Part shown: positions 16,350 through 23,416 of the stretch, one piece after another
Layout: the number at the start of each line of letters is the position of its first letter
How positions within the stretch are numbered: position 1 is the stretch's first letter
NCBI GenBank assembly: GCA_023427085.1
Contig: JAEZBO010000075.1
Coordinates: 1-30,735 of the forward strand
Reading direction: 5' to 3'
Source: Pseudomonadota bacterium
Lineage (GTDB): Bacteria > Pseudomonadota > Gammaproteobacteria > Burkholderiales > Burkholderiaceae_B
Length of the DNA stretch: 30,735 nt
Notes under the pieces: generated by a model
Database searches by the model: none
What the model was told of the DNA's origin: nothing
The model's input: the letters and a program-made list of their open reading frames with translations, nothing else
Program-made: the position numbers and the translations under genes

Positions 16350-16853
16350 TTATTCGTGGTCGCCGAAATAAGTGGCGAAGTTGCACGGCTCGTGTTCGCT
16401 GTCCAGCTGTTCGAGCAGGATGCGTTCCCAGGCGGTGCGGCAGGCGTTGTTCGAGCCGGGCAGGCAGAAGATCAGCGTGTCGTTGGCGATGCCGCCCAGC
16501 GCGCGCGACTGGATCGTCGAGCTGCCGATGGCTTCGAACGAGACCTGACGGAACAGCTCGCCGAAGCCGTCGATGTTGCGGTCCAGCAGCGGCGTGACCG
16601 CCGCCGGCGTGTTGTCGCGCGGCGAGAAGCCGGTGCCGCCGGTGGTCAGGATCACCTGGATGGTCGCGTCGGCGATCCAGTCGCTCAGCACGCGGCGGAT
16701 CTGGTGGATGTCGGCCTTGACGATGTCGCGCTTGCGGCAGTCGTGGCCGGCATGCGCGAGGCTCTCGGCCAGCCAGTTGCCCGCAGTGTCGTCGCCGGCG
16801 GTCCGCGTGTCGCTGATGGTCAGTACCGCGCAGCTCAATGACTTCTTGCTCAT
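16350..16853 (-). CDS. moaB: Molybdenum cofactor biosynthesis protein MoaB
   Basis: A 167-residue MoaB/Mog family protein expected to adenylylate molybdopterin before MoeA acts. Key segments are CAVLTISDTRTAGDDTAG, ILTTGGTGFSPRDNTPAAV and IFCLPGSNNACRTAWERILL. No separate mog is seen in the window, so MoaB may fill that adenylylation role here (inference). The start at 16853 has AAGGAG and overlaps the moaE stop as ATGA, indicating coupled translation. Confidence 0.94.
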   Translation of the reverse strand: MSKKSLSCAVLTISDTRTAGDDTAGNWLAESLAHAGHDCRKRDIVKADIHQIRRVLSDWIADATIQVILTTGGTGFSPRDNTPAAVTPLLDRNIDGFGELFRQVSFEAIGSSTIQSRALGGIANDTLIFCLPGSNNACRTAWERILLEQLDSEHEPCNFATYFGDHE

Positions 16854-17341
16854 CGTGTAGGCTCCTTGGTCAGCCGGGGATCGTCTTCCCATTGGCTATT
16901 CTTGTTGAGATCCTGGTCTTTGGCCTGGACCCAGAAACGCTGGCCGTCGGCCAGCGTCTCGCGCTTCCAGAACGGCGCGCGGGTCTTGAGCGCGTCCATG
17001 ATGTATTCGCAGGCCTGAAAGGCATCGCCGCGGTGCGCGCTGGCGGCCGCCACGAAGACGATCTGCGCGTTGCGCGGCAGCGCGCCGTAGCGGTGCAGCA
17101 CCACGTAGCCCTGCAGCGCCCAGCGCGCCATCGCGGCGTCGCCGATCTCCTGCAGCTCGCGCTCGCACATGCCGGGATAGTGCTCGAGATACAGCGTCTC
17201 GGTGACCTGGCCGGGGCCGTGGTCGCGCACATAACCGGTGAAGGTCGCGATGGCGCCGGCCGCGCCCGCGCAGGCTTCGTGCAGCGCGCGCTGCAGCGCC
17301 GCGGCGTCGAAGTCGGACTCTTGCACGATCACGCGGCGCAT
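16850..17341 (-). CDS. moaE: Molybdopterin synthase large subunit MoaE
   Basis: A 163-residue catalytic subunit of molybdopterin synthase, which adds two dithiolene sulfurs delivered by MoaD thiocarboxylate to cyclic pyranopterin phosphate. Seen are ATFTGYVRDH, LYLEHYPGM, HRYGALP, VFVAAASAHRGDAFQACEYIMD and the catalytic Lys region LKTRAPFWKRE. The C-terminal DLNKNSQWEDDP is typical of betaproteobacterial MoaE. It starts two bases after the moaD stop and ends overlapping moaB, so the operon is very compact. Confidence 0.95.
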   Translation of the reverse strand: MRRVIVQESDFDAAALQRALHEACAGAAGAIATFTGYVRDHGPGQVTETLYLEHYPGMCERELQEIGDAAMARWALQGYVVLHRYGALPRNAQIVFVAAASAHRGDAFQACEYIMDALKTRAPFWKRETLADGQRFWVQAKDQDLNKNSQWEDDPRLTKEPTR

Positions 17342-17343
17342 GC

Positions 17344-17601
17344 TCAGCCTCCGGTCACGGGTTCGAACACCGCGACTTCGTCGCCCGGCTGGATCACGGC
17401 GTCGGGCTTGCGGTGGTATTGGTTGATGGCCAGCTTCAGCCGGCTGGCCGGCGCCAGCTCGGGATAGCGCGCCTGCAACTGCTCGAGCAGCGCGGCGCCG
17501 GTACAGGGCTCGGGCAGCGGCCAGGACTCTTGGCGGCGGCCGGTCAGGTCGGCGACGCGGGCGAAATACAGCAGTTCAATGTTCGGCACGCCATTCGCCA
17601 C
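17344..17601 (-). CDS. moaD: Molybdopterin synthase sulfur carrier subunit MoaD
   Basis: An 85-residue ubiquitin-fold sulfur carrier ending in Gly-Gly (FEPVTGG), the residue pair that is activated to a thiocarboxylate. YFARVADLTG and NQYHRKPDAVIQPGDEVAVF are family features. The start is a GTG at 17601 with GGAGG five bases before it, inside the end of moaC; the overlap with moaC is 26 bases. A later in-frame GTG (17589) is a possible alternative that shortens it by four residues. Confidence 0.92.
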   Translation of the reverse strand: MANGVPNIELLYFARVADLTGRRQESWPLPEPCTGAALLEQLQARYPELAPASRLKLAINQYHRKPDAVIQPGDEVAVFEPVTGG

Positions 17602-18067
17602 TTTTGCCTCCGGATTTGGACAGCAGCGCGATCGACTCGATCACGATGCCCTTGTCGGCCGCCTTGCACATGTCGTAGATCGTCAGCGCGGCGACGCTGG
17701 CGGCGGTCATGGCCTCCATCTCGACGCCGGTCTGCGCGCTGGTGCGGCAGGTCGCCAGGATCTCGACCGTGGCGGTCTCGGGGTCGAGCGCGAAGTCGAC
17801 GCCGGCAAAGGACAGCGGCAGGCTGTGGCACAGCGGGATCAGCTCGGCGCAGCGCTTGGCCGCCAGGATCGCCGCCACGCGGGCGGTGTTGAGCACTTCG
17901 CCCTTGCCCTGGCCGGGCTGGGTCAGCAGTTCGTAGGCCTTGCGGGTCAGGCGTACGCGGCCGCGCGCGACCGCGGTGCGGGCGGTGGCCGGCTTGGCGC
18001 CGACGTCGACCATGCGGATCTGGCCGGACTCGTCGAGGTGGCTGAGAGTAGGGGTATCGTCGTTCAT
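17576..18067 (-). CDS. moaC: Cyclic pyranopterin monophosphate synthase MoaC
   Basis: A 163-residue enzyme acting directly after MoaA. Seen are the start region LSHLDESGQIRMVDVGAKPATAR, AELIPLCHSLPLSFAGVDF, TGVEMEAMTAASVAALTIYDMCKAADKGI and the final KSGGKSG loop; the Lys and Asp of KAADKG are part of the active site. It is the first gene of the second cofactor operon. The ATG at 18067 gives the normal length; the open frame upstream to 18265 runs through the palindromic intergenic region and is not believable coding sequence. Confidence 0.94.
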   Translation of the reverse strand: MNDDTPTLSHLDESGQIRMVDVGAKPATARTAVARGRVRLTRKAYELLTQPGQGKGEVLNTARVAAILAAKRCAELIPLCHSLPLSFAGVDFALDPETATVEILATCRTSAQTGVEMEAMTAASVAALTIYDMCKAADKGIVIESIALLSKSGGKSGEWRAEH

Positions 18068-18126
18068 GTCGCTGGAGGCTGGCCGGACGCAACAGGCGGC
18101 CCGGCGGGGCGGTCGGCCCGAAGCGT

Positions 18127-18228
18127 CAATCATAGTCGAGCCTGAGCGGCGCGGGGCCCCGCCGGCGGTTCGTAGCAGGGGCTTACACACGGCCCCTACT
18201 AAGGGCCCCGCGCGGCATTCTATGATTG
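18127..18228. repeat. Nested inverted repeat between moaC and the peroxiredoxin gene
   Basis: Three nested arms pair about one centre. The outer arms CAATCATAG (18127-18135) and CTATGATTG (18220-18228) are perfect. The middle arms at 18146-18159 and 18203-18216 are 14 bp with 13 matches. The inner arms at 18172-18182 and 18192-18199 pair GTAG-CA-GGGGC with GCCCCTAC around TTACACACG. Each outer arm contains TATGAT on the strand leading into the adjoining gene, so both divergent promoters may sit in the arms. It could be a double-sided operator, a structured leader or a small palindromic element. Confidence 0.65.
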
Positions 18229-18282
18229 CACCTGGAGGCCGCCCCGCGGGGGCGTCCCGTCCCAATCACGGAGAAAACAATC

Positions 18283-18792
18283 ATGACGATCAAAGTCGGC
18301 GACCAGGTTCCCGATGGCACCCTGACGGAATTCATCGAGACCGAAACCGCGGGCTGTTCGCTCGGCCCCAACGCCTTCAAGGTCGCCGATCTGGTCCGTG
18401 GCAGGAAGATCGCGCTGTTCGCGGTGCCCGGCGCCTTCACGCCGACCTGCTCGGCCAAGCACCTGCCCGGCTTCGTGCAGAATGCCGAGCAGTTCAAGGC
18501 GGCCGGCATCGACGAGATCTGGTGCGTGTCGGTCAACGACGCCTTCGTCATGGGCGCCTGGGGCCGCGAGCAGCAGACCGGCACCAAGGTGCGCATGCTG
18601 GCCGACGGCTCGGCCACCTGGACCCGCGCGCTGGGCCTGGAGCTCGACCTCGACGCGCGCGGCCTGGGCGTGCGCTCGCAACGCTATTCGGCGCTGCTCG
18701 ACGATGGCGTGGTCAAGTCGCTGAACGTCGACCCGGCTGGCAAGTTCGAGACCAGCGACGCCGATACGCTGCTCAAGCAATTGCGCGCCTGA
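18283..18792 (+). CDS. Peroxiredoxin, Prx5/glutaredoxin-type
   Basis: A 169-residue thiol peroxidase of the Prx5 group that reduces H2O2 and organic peroxides. The peroxidatic cysteine is Cys56 in VPGAFTPTCSAKHLPGF. IWCVSVNDAFVMGAWG, LADGSATWTRALGLELD and RSQRYSALLDDGVV are family segments. Cys25 and Cys77 are further cysteines; which acts as resolving residue is not clear. No glutaredoxin domain is fused, so an external reductant is needed. GGAG about ten bases before the ATG sets the start; an in-frame ATG at 18226 is part of the palindromic region. Probably monocistronic. Confidence 0.94.
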   Translation: MTIKVGDQVPDGTLTEFIETETAGCSLGPNAFKVADLVRGRKIALFAVPGAFTPTCSAKHLPGFVQNAEQFKAAGIDEIWCVSVNDAFVMGAWGREQQTGTKVRMLADGSATWTRALGLELDLDARGLGVRSQRYSALLDDGVVKSLNVDPAGKFETSDADTLLKQLRA

Positions 18793-18805
18793 CGCGCTGA
18801 CACCC

Positions 18806-18827
18806 GGGCGCCCCGCGCGGGGCGCCC
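18806..18827. terminator. Perfect GC palindrome after the peroxiredoxin gene
   Basis: A 22-base perfect palindrome with arms GGGCGCCCCG and CGGGGCGCCC starts 13 bases past the stop. The position suits a terminator, but no T-run follows, so it may act as an mRNA 3' stabilising stem or a weak terminator. Confidence 0.5.
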
Positions 18828-18850
18828 CTGCTCCTGCATTGCGCTACACC

Positions 18851-20305
18851 ATGCTTGCCACGCTCACGTCGTTCTCGTCCCTTTATCTGACCACCTTGTT
18901 GATGATGACCGGCATCGGTCTGTTCAACACGTACATGGCGCTGCGCCTGAACAGCGAGGCGGTCAGCGCGATCTGGGTCGGCGGCCTGATCGCCGCTTAC
19001 TACGGCGGCCTGGTGCTGGGTGCGCGTACCGGCCACAAGCTGATCATCCGCGTCGGCCACATCCGCGCCTACGTCGCCTGCGCGGCGATCTCGACCACGA
19101 TGGTGCTGCTGCAGACACTGATCGAGGTGCTGCCGGTCTGGCTGGTGTTCCGGGTCATCGCCGGCATCGCGATGGTCACGCAGTTGATGGTGATCGAAAG
19201 CTGGTTCAACGAGCAGACCGAGAACCAGCAGCGTGGCCGGGTGTTCTCGTTCTACATGCTGATCTCCGGCCTGGGCACCGTGCTCGGGCAACTGGCGCTG
19301 ACGCTCTATCCGACGCTCGATCTGCGGCCGCTGACGATCGTGGCGATCTGCCAGGCCATCTGCTTGGTGCCGCTGGCGCTGACGGCGCGGTCGCACCCGG
19401 CCGCGCAACTGCCGACGCCGCTGGACGTGCGTTTCTTCGTCGGCCGTGTGCCGATGTCGCTGGTCGCGCTGTTCGTGGCCGGCAACCTGTCCGGCGCCTT
19501 CTACGGCCTGGCGCCCGTGTATGCCGCGCAGCAGGGCTACAGCACGTCGCAGGCCGCCATCTTCGTGGCGGTCGCGGTGGCGGCCGGGCTGCTGGCGCAA
19601 TGGCCGATGGGTTGGCTGTCCGACCGGCTCAACCGGGCCCGCATGATCCGCGTCAACGCGCTGCTGATCGTGGTGCTGGTGCTGCCGTTGTGGGGCTGGC
19701 TGAACCTGCCGTTCTGGCTGCTGCTGGTGCTGTCGGGGGTGTTCGGCGCGTTGCAGTTCACGCTCTATCCGCTCGGGGCGGCCTTCGCCAACGACCACAC
19801 CGAGCCGGAGCGGCGCGTCGGCCTGGCGGCGATCCTGCTGATGGCCTATGGCCTGGGCGCCTGCCTGGGTCCGCTGGTCGCCGGCGCGTTCATGGACTAC
19901 GGCGGCTCGGGCATGTTCTTCGTGTTCAATTCGCTGTGCGCGGCGATCCTGGTCGCCTTCATGCGGCCCGAGAAGGTCACCGGCGAGCACCGGGTCGACG
20001 AGGCGCCGGTGCAGTTCGTGCCGTCGCCCGAGGGCCTGCAGAGCTCACCGATGGCGGCGACGATGGACCCGCGCTCCGATCCCGCGCACGACGTCTATGT
20101 CGAGACCGTGGCGGTCGACAACACGCCGGTCACCGAGACCGAAGGGCCGCCGGCGCCGCCGGCCGCCCCGGTGGCGCCGGATGGCCCCGAGGCGCCGGCC
20201 GGTGCCGAGACCCGGGTCACCACGCCCGAGTCGGCGGTCGCCGCGCTGGGCTCGGCCTTTGCCGGCAAGCCGGCGACGGGGCCGCAGGACAAGCCGGGGC
20301 ACTGA
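18851..20305 (+). CDS. MFS transporter (YcaD-like) with long C-terminal tail
   Basis: A 484-residue inner-membrane major facilitator of unknown substrate. The pattern SIW-VGGLIAAYYGGLVLGARTG, VFRVIAGIAMVTQLMVIESWF, SGAFYGLAPVYAAQQGYSTSQA, AAGLLAQWPMGWLSDRLNR and LGACLGPLVAGAFMDYGG resembles E. coli YcaD. About 12 hydrophobic helices end near residue 380. The last roughly 100 residues are hydrophilic and rich in Pro, Ala, Glu and Thr (ETEGPPAPPAAPVAPDGPEAP), probably a disordered cytoplasmic tail. The ATG at 18851 is preferred to TTG 18839; neither has a good Shine-Dalgarno sequence. Confidence 0.85.
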   Translation: MLATLTSFSSLYLTTLLMMTGIGLFNTYMALRLNSEAVSAIWVGGLIAAYYGGLVLGARTGHKLIIRVGHIRAYVACAAISTTMVLLQTLIEVLPVWLVFRVIAGIAMVTQLMVIESWFNEQTENQQRGRVFSFYMLISGLGTVLGQLALTLYPTLDLRPLTIVAICQAICLVPLALTARSHPAAQLPTPLDVRFFVGRVPMSLVALFVAGNLSGAFYGLAPVYAAQQGYSTSQAAIFVAVAVAAGLLAQWPMGWLSDRLNRARMIRVNALLIVVLVLPLWGWLNLPFWLLLVLSGVFGALQFTLYPLGAAFANDHTEPERRVGLAAILLMAYGLGACLGPLVAGAFMDYGGSGMFFVFNSLCAAILVAFMRPEKVTGEHRVDEAPVQFVPSPEGLQSSPMAATMDPRSDPAHDVYVETVAVDNTPVTETEGPPAPPAAPVAPDGPEAPAGAETRVTTPESAVAALGSAFAGKPATGPQDKPGH

Positions 20306-20330
20306 CGGGATCATCCCGCGATCACGCGGG
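20306..20330. other. Hairpins between convergent transporter genes
   Basis: CGGGA-TCA-TCCCG (20306-20318) and the overlapping CCCGCG-ATCA-CGCGGG (20315-20330) are alternative perfect stems filling the whole gap between two convergent stops. Bidirectional termination is plausible, though T-runs are missing. Confidence 0.4.
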
Positions 20331-20332
20331 GA

Positions 20333-21181
20333 TCACCACGGAATCAGCACCGCCACGGCGCCGATCGCCAGCGCCACGCCGATCCAGTTGCGCGGCGACA
20401 GCTTCTCGTGGAAGAACGCCGCGCCGACCAGCGTGCCCAGCGTGATCACGCCGATGTTCATGGCCGAGAACACCAGCGCCGGATCGCTGGGAAACTGCTG
20501 GTGCGCGCGGATGTAGAACAGGATGTTGCCGAAGTTCGCCAGGCCCAGGATCAGCCCGCCGCCGGCGTGGCGCCAGGCCCAGCGCACGCGGCGCGCCAGC
20601 AGGTAGCCGACGATCACGATGCCGGCCAGCACGAAGGCCGCCAGCAGGCCGCCGGCGAACTGCGTGCCGGCGCGCGCCATCTGCTTGAACAGGATGTCGA
20701 TCACGCCGTAGCCCAGCCAGACCGCCAGCGGCCAGGCCCACGCGCCGCGCCCGCCGTGGCCGTCGGGTCCGTTCTGGTCGCGCCCGATCAGGCAGGCCAG
20801 CGCGCCGAAGGCCACCGCGATCCCCAATGCTGTCTGGCCCGACATCGACTGGCCGAATAGCAGGAAGGCGGCCATCAGCGGGATGAACAGCGACAGCCGC
20901 TGGGCCGCATCGCTGCGCACGATGCCGGCATGGCGCACCGAGGCCGCCATCGCCAGGAACACGCTGGGCAGCAACACACCCAGCGCCAGCAGCACGGCCC
21001 ACGGCGTGGCCGGGCGCAGCAGGTTGTCGAGCGTCGGTTGCAGCACCACCACGCATAGCGTGCTGGCGACCGCATAGTTGACGGCGACCGCTTGCCGCAC
21101 GTCGATGTCGTAGCGGCGCGCGACCTTGAGCAGGACGGAAACAAAAACGCTGCAGCAGATGCTGGCGACGAGATAGATCAT
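20333..21181 (-). CDS. EamA/DMT-type transporter coupled to bioB
   Basis: A 282-residue inner-membrane protein with about ten hydrophobic helices and two-fold EamA-like organisation (first half to about residue 130; second half from AWAWPLAVWLGYGVIDILFKQM). The C-terminal half has the DMT pattern FSAMNIGVITLGTLVGAAFFHEKLSPRNWIGVALAIGAVAVLI. The substrate is unknown. Its ATG overlaps the bioB TGA (ATGA), so the two are translationally coupled. A role with biotin or a precursor is therefore tempting, but is inference only. Confidence 0.85.
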   Translation of the reverse strand: MIYLVASICCSVFVSVLLKVARRYDIDVRQAVAVNYAVASTLCVVVLQPTLDNLLRPATPWAVLLALGVLLPSVFLAMAASVRHAGIVRSDAAQRLSLFIPLMAAFLLFGQSMSGQTALGIAVAFGALACLIGRDQNGPDGHGGRGAWAWPLAVWLGYGVIDILFKQMARAGTQFAGGLLAAFVLAGIVIVGYLLARRVRWAWRHAGGGLILGLANFGNILFYIRAHQQFPSDPALVFSAMNIGVITLGTLVGAAFFHEKLSPRNWIGVALAIGAVAVLIPW

Positions 21182-22290
21182 GCAGATTCCAGGAGGTCGG
21201 GGGTCGTGCCGGCGTGCTGCGCCGTGTCCACCCGCAGGCCCAGGCGAGCCAGCAAGGCCTGGTCGGCCTGCACCTGCGGGTTGGTGGTGGTCAGCAGGGT
21301 ATCGCCGTAAAAGATCGAATTGGCGCCGGCCATGAAACACAGCGCCTGCAGGGATTCGGGCATCTGCTCGCGGCCGGCCGACAGGCGCACGCGGGCGCGT
21401 GGCATGGCCAGCCGCGCGACCGCGATGGTGCGCACGAACTCGAAGGGATCGAGCGGCTCGGCGTCGGCCAGCGGCGTGCCGGCCACCCGCACCAGGTTGT
21501 TGATCGGCACCGATTCGGGATAGGGCTGCTGGCGCGCCAGTTGCTGGATCAGGCCAGCCCGTTCGCGGCGCGATTCGCCCATGCCGACGATGCCGCCGCA
21601 GCACACGCTGATGCCGGCCTCGCGCACGCGCTGCAGCGTATCGAGCCGATCCTGGTAGGTGCGGGTGGTGATGATGCGGCCGTAGAACTCCGGCGACGTA
21701 TCCAGGTTGTGGTTGTAGTAGTCCAGGCCGGCATCGGCCAGCTCGCGGGCCTGCGCGTCCTCGAGCATGCCCAGCGTCATGCAGGTCTGCAGGCCCAGCG
21801 CCTTGACCTCGCGCACCATCGCGGTCACCGCCGCCATATGGCGCGGCTTGGGGCTGCGCCAGGCCGCGCCCATGCAGAAGCGCTGCGCGCCGGCGGCCTG
21901 CGCGCGGCGCGCGGCGGCCACCACCTGGTCCAGCGGCATCAGCTTGTCGGCGTCGACGCCGGTCTGGTGATGGGCCGATTGCGGGCAATAGGCGCAGTCC
22001 TCTGCGCAGCCGCCGGTCTTGATGGACAGCAGGCTGGCCAGCTCGACGACCGCCGGGTCGAAGTGGCGGCGATGGATCGTTTGGGCCTCGAACAGCAGTT
22101 CGGTCAGCGGCAGCGCGTACCAGGCCAGGATCTGCTCGATGGTCGGGGCGGCGGTCGCGGCGCTGTCGGTCGGGGTGGCGGTCGCGGCGCTGCGGGTCGC
22201 CGCGGCGCCTGTCGTGGCGGTATCAGACGGTGCGGGCGCGACGCGGCGTGCGGCCGGCGAGGCGGTGAGGACGGCGGAACAGGAAGACAT
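21178..22290 (-). CDS. bioB: Biotin synthase with N-terminal extension
   Basis: A 370-residue radical-SAM enzyme inserting sulfur into dethiobiotin. The [4Fe-4S] triad is Cys95, 99 and 102 (GGCAEDCAYCPQS). The second cluster region is represented by RFCMGAAWRSPK, CMTLGMLED, CCGGIVGMGESRRER and RVRLSAGREQM. Family signatures YYNHNLDTSPEFYG, NNLVRVAGTPL and NSIFYGDTLLTTTNP are intact. About 48 residues before IEQILAWY are Ala/Thr-rich and carry a 27-bp tandem repeat, longer than usual for BioB. The ATG at 22290 has TGGAG upstream and is preferred over one at 22347. No other bio genes are in the window. Confidence 0.95.
   Translation of the reverse strand: MSSCSAVLTASPAARRVAPAPSDTATTGAAATRSAATATPTDSAATAAPTIEQILAWYALPLTELLFEAQTIHRRHFDPAVVELASLLSIKTGGCAEDCAYCPQSAHHQTGVDADKLMPLDQVVAAARRAQAAGAQRFCMGAAWRSPKPRHMAAVTAMVREVKALGLQTCMTLGMLEDAQARELADAGLDYYNHNLDTSPEFYGRIITTRTYQDRLDTLQRVREAGISVCCGGIVGMGESRRERAGLIQQLARQQPYPESVPINNLVRVAGTPLADAEPLDPFEFVRTIAVARLAMPRARVRLSAGREQMPESLQALCFMAGANSIFYGDTLLTTTNPQVQADQALLARLGLRVDTAQHAGTTPDLLESA
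22143..22192. repeat. 27-bp direct repeat in the bioB N-terminal extension
   Basis: Two copies of a 23-base core (22143-22165 and 22170-22192) match at 22 of 23 positions and are spaced with a 27-base period, nine codons. They encode the Ala/Thr-rich leader of BioB, so copy-number change would keep the frame. Confidence 0.7.
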
Positions 22291-22707
22291 GGCGGCTCCA
22301 CTAAAGCGGGGCTGGTACGAAGCGGGGCGGGTACGCGCGCTGCGCACCGGCCGGGCAGGGCGAGGCGATCTTAGAGGCGCGTCGGGCGGCCGGCAATCCG
22401 GGGGGCGGCAGGATCGCCACGAGGCTTGAAAGAGCTTGCCGGAGCATCGGCGATGTTTGCGCTAACAGTGCTGGATGATGCTTCGAACCATCCGGCCTGC
22501 GAAGTTGAAACGTTTTGTATCTTCGTGGCCGCGCCGCATCGTTCGTTGGGTGGGCCAGCGGCCGGACCAGGACTTTATGTCGGTCCATGGCGCCGGGGTG
22601 GGACAGCTTGGTCCCGCCGCCGCCCCGTCAGCCCGCCGCCCTGTGTTGAAATGCGCGGCTGTGCGGCCCGTTGCGCCGCGTCCGTTCAGCCAGACCAGGA
22701 CCCCAGC
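22291..22707. other. Intergenic region between bioB and the cupin gene
   Basis: These 417 bases hold no gene I can support; the short open frames on both strands lack ribosome binding sites and family resemblance. Bases 22430-22530 are less GC-rich than the neighbourhood and contain CGAAG (22500-22504) and CTTCG (22521-22525) around the palindrome AAACGTTT (22508-22515). This is a candidate operator in the bioB/cupin divergent region. No BirA-type or BioR-type box was recognised. Confidence 0.4.
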
Positions 22708-23049
22708 ATGAAAATGAGCGACATCCCCTTCGGCGTCACCGACTGGAACACCGTCGAAGTCACCGAGCACCCCGGCGAGACCGGCATGGCCTATTGGCGC
22801 ACGCGCCATTTTGGTCCCGACGACAACCGCATCCGCGTGCGCCGGGTCGAATACTCCGCCGGCTACCTGGCCGATCACTGGTGCAGCAAGGGGCACGTGC
22901 TGTTCTGCCTGCAGGGCGAACTCGAGACCCGCCTCGAGGACGGCCGCCGTTTCGTGCTGACCGCCGGCATGAGCTACCAGGTGGCCGACCAGGCCGAGGC
23001 GCACCAGTCCTATACACGCGACGGCGCGACCTTGTTCATCGTCGACTGA
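22708..23049 (+). CDS. DHCW-motif cupin-fold protein
   Basis: A 113-residue small cupin. The defining segment is YLADHWCSKGHVLFCLQGELETRLEDGRRF (residues about 49-78), followed by the second cupin strand set LTAGMSYQVADQAEAHQSYTRDGATLFIVD. His and Glu side chains typical of metal-binding cupins are partly present (His52, His58, Glu66, His94), so a metal site is likely. The biochemical role of this family is not known to me. The ATG at 22708 fits the usual start (MKMSDIPFGVTDWNTVE). It precedes the toxin-antitoxin genes but has its own upstream region. Confidence 0.85.
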   Translation: MKMSDIPFGVTDWNTVEVTEHPGETGMAYWRTRHFGPDDNRIRVRRVEYSAGYLADHWCSKGHVLFCLQGELETRLEDGRRFVLTAGMSYQVADQAEAHQSYTRDGATLFIVD

Positions 23050-23079
23050 TCCGGCGAATGCCACGGCCCGGCGCGGTGA

Positions 23080-23111
23080 GTGACCCGATGCTATTAATGT
23101 AGCTACAATAA
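23080..23111 (+). promoter_or_regulatory. brnTA promoter with overlapping palindromic operator
   Basis: GTGACC (23080-23085) and TACAAT (23104-23109), 18 bases apart, form a sigma-70-like promoter. The palindrome TGTAGCTACA (23098-23107) extends to an 18-base repeat at 23094-23111 with a single unpaired position on each side and covers the -10. This is the expected layout for autorepression by the antitoxin. Confidence 0.6.
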
Positions 23112-23119
23112 ATCATCGA

Positions 23120-23416
23120 ATGGTCATCACCTTCGACCGGGCCAAGGACGCCGTCAACCTGTGCAAGCACGGGGTGTCGCTGTCTCTGGCCGGCCGGATC
23201 GATTGGCCAGCCGTGCTGGCCAAGCCCGATGCCCGAGCCGATTACCGGGTATTGCGCGAAATCGGCTATGCGGTGATCGACGCGCGCCTGTATTGCGTGG
23301 TCTTCACCCAGCGGGGCGAGGCCATGCCTGTCATCAGTTTGCGTAAAGCCAATGCCAGGGAGGTCGGCGAGTATGTCTGCATCCAGCAAGAAATTGATTG
23401 TGCCGACGGCGGATGA
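23120..23416 (+). CDS. brnT: BrnT family toxin
   Basis: A 98-residue RelE-superfold ribonuclease toxin. Features shared with BrnT are the start VITFDRAKDAVNLCKHGVSLSLA (family: F-x-W/D-x-x-K-x-x-x-N-x-x-KHGVSF), the central YRVLREIGYAVIDARLYCVVFT and the closing ISLRKANAREVGEY. When free it should cleave mRNA and stop growth; bound to BrnA it is inactive. The lower GC and isolated position next to genes on the opposite strand suit an acquired module. It overlaps brnA by 44 bases. Confidence 0.87.
   Translation: MVITFDRAKDAVNLCKHGVSLSLAGRIDWPAVLAKPDARADYRVLREIGYAVIDARLYCVVFTQRGEAMPVISLRKANAREVGEYVCIQQEIDCADGG

Noticed and set aside
22301..22588. Possible 95-residue minus-strand gene upstream of bioB
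   Set aside because: No ribosome binding site, no recognisable family, and it overlaps the likely bioB start and control region.
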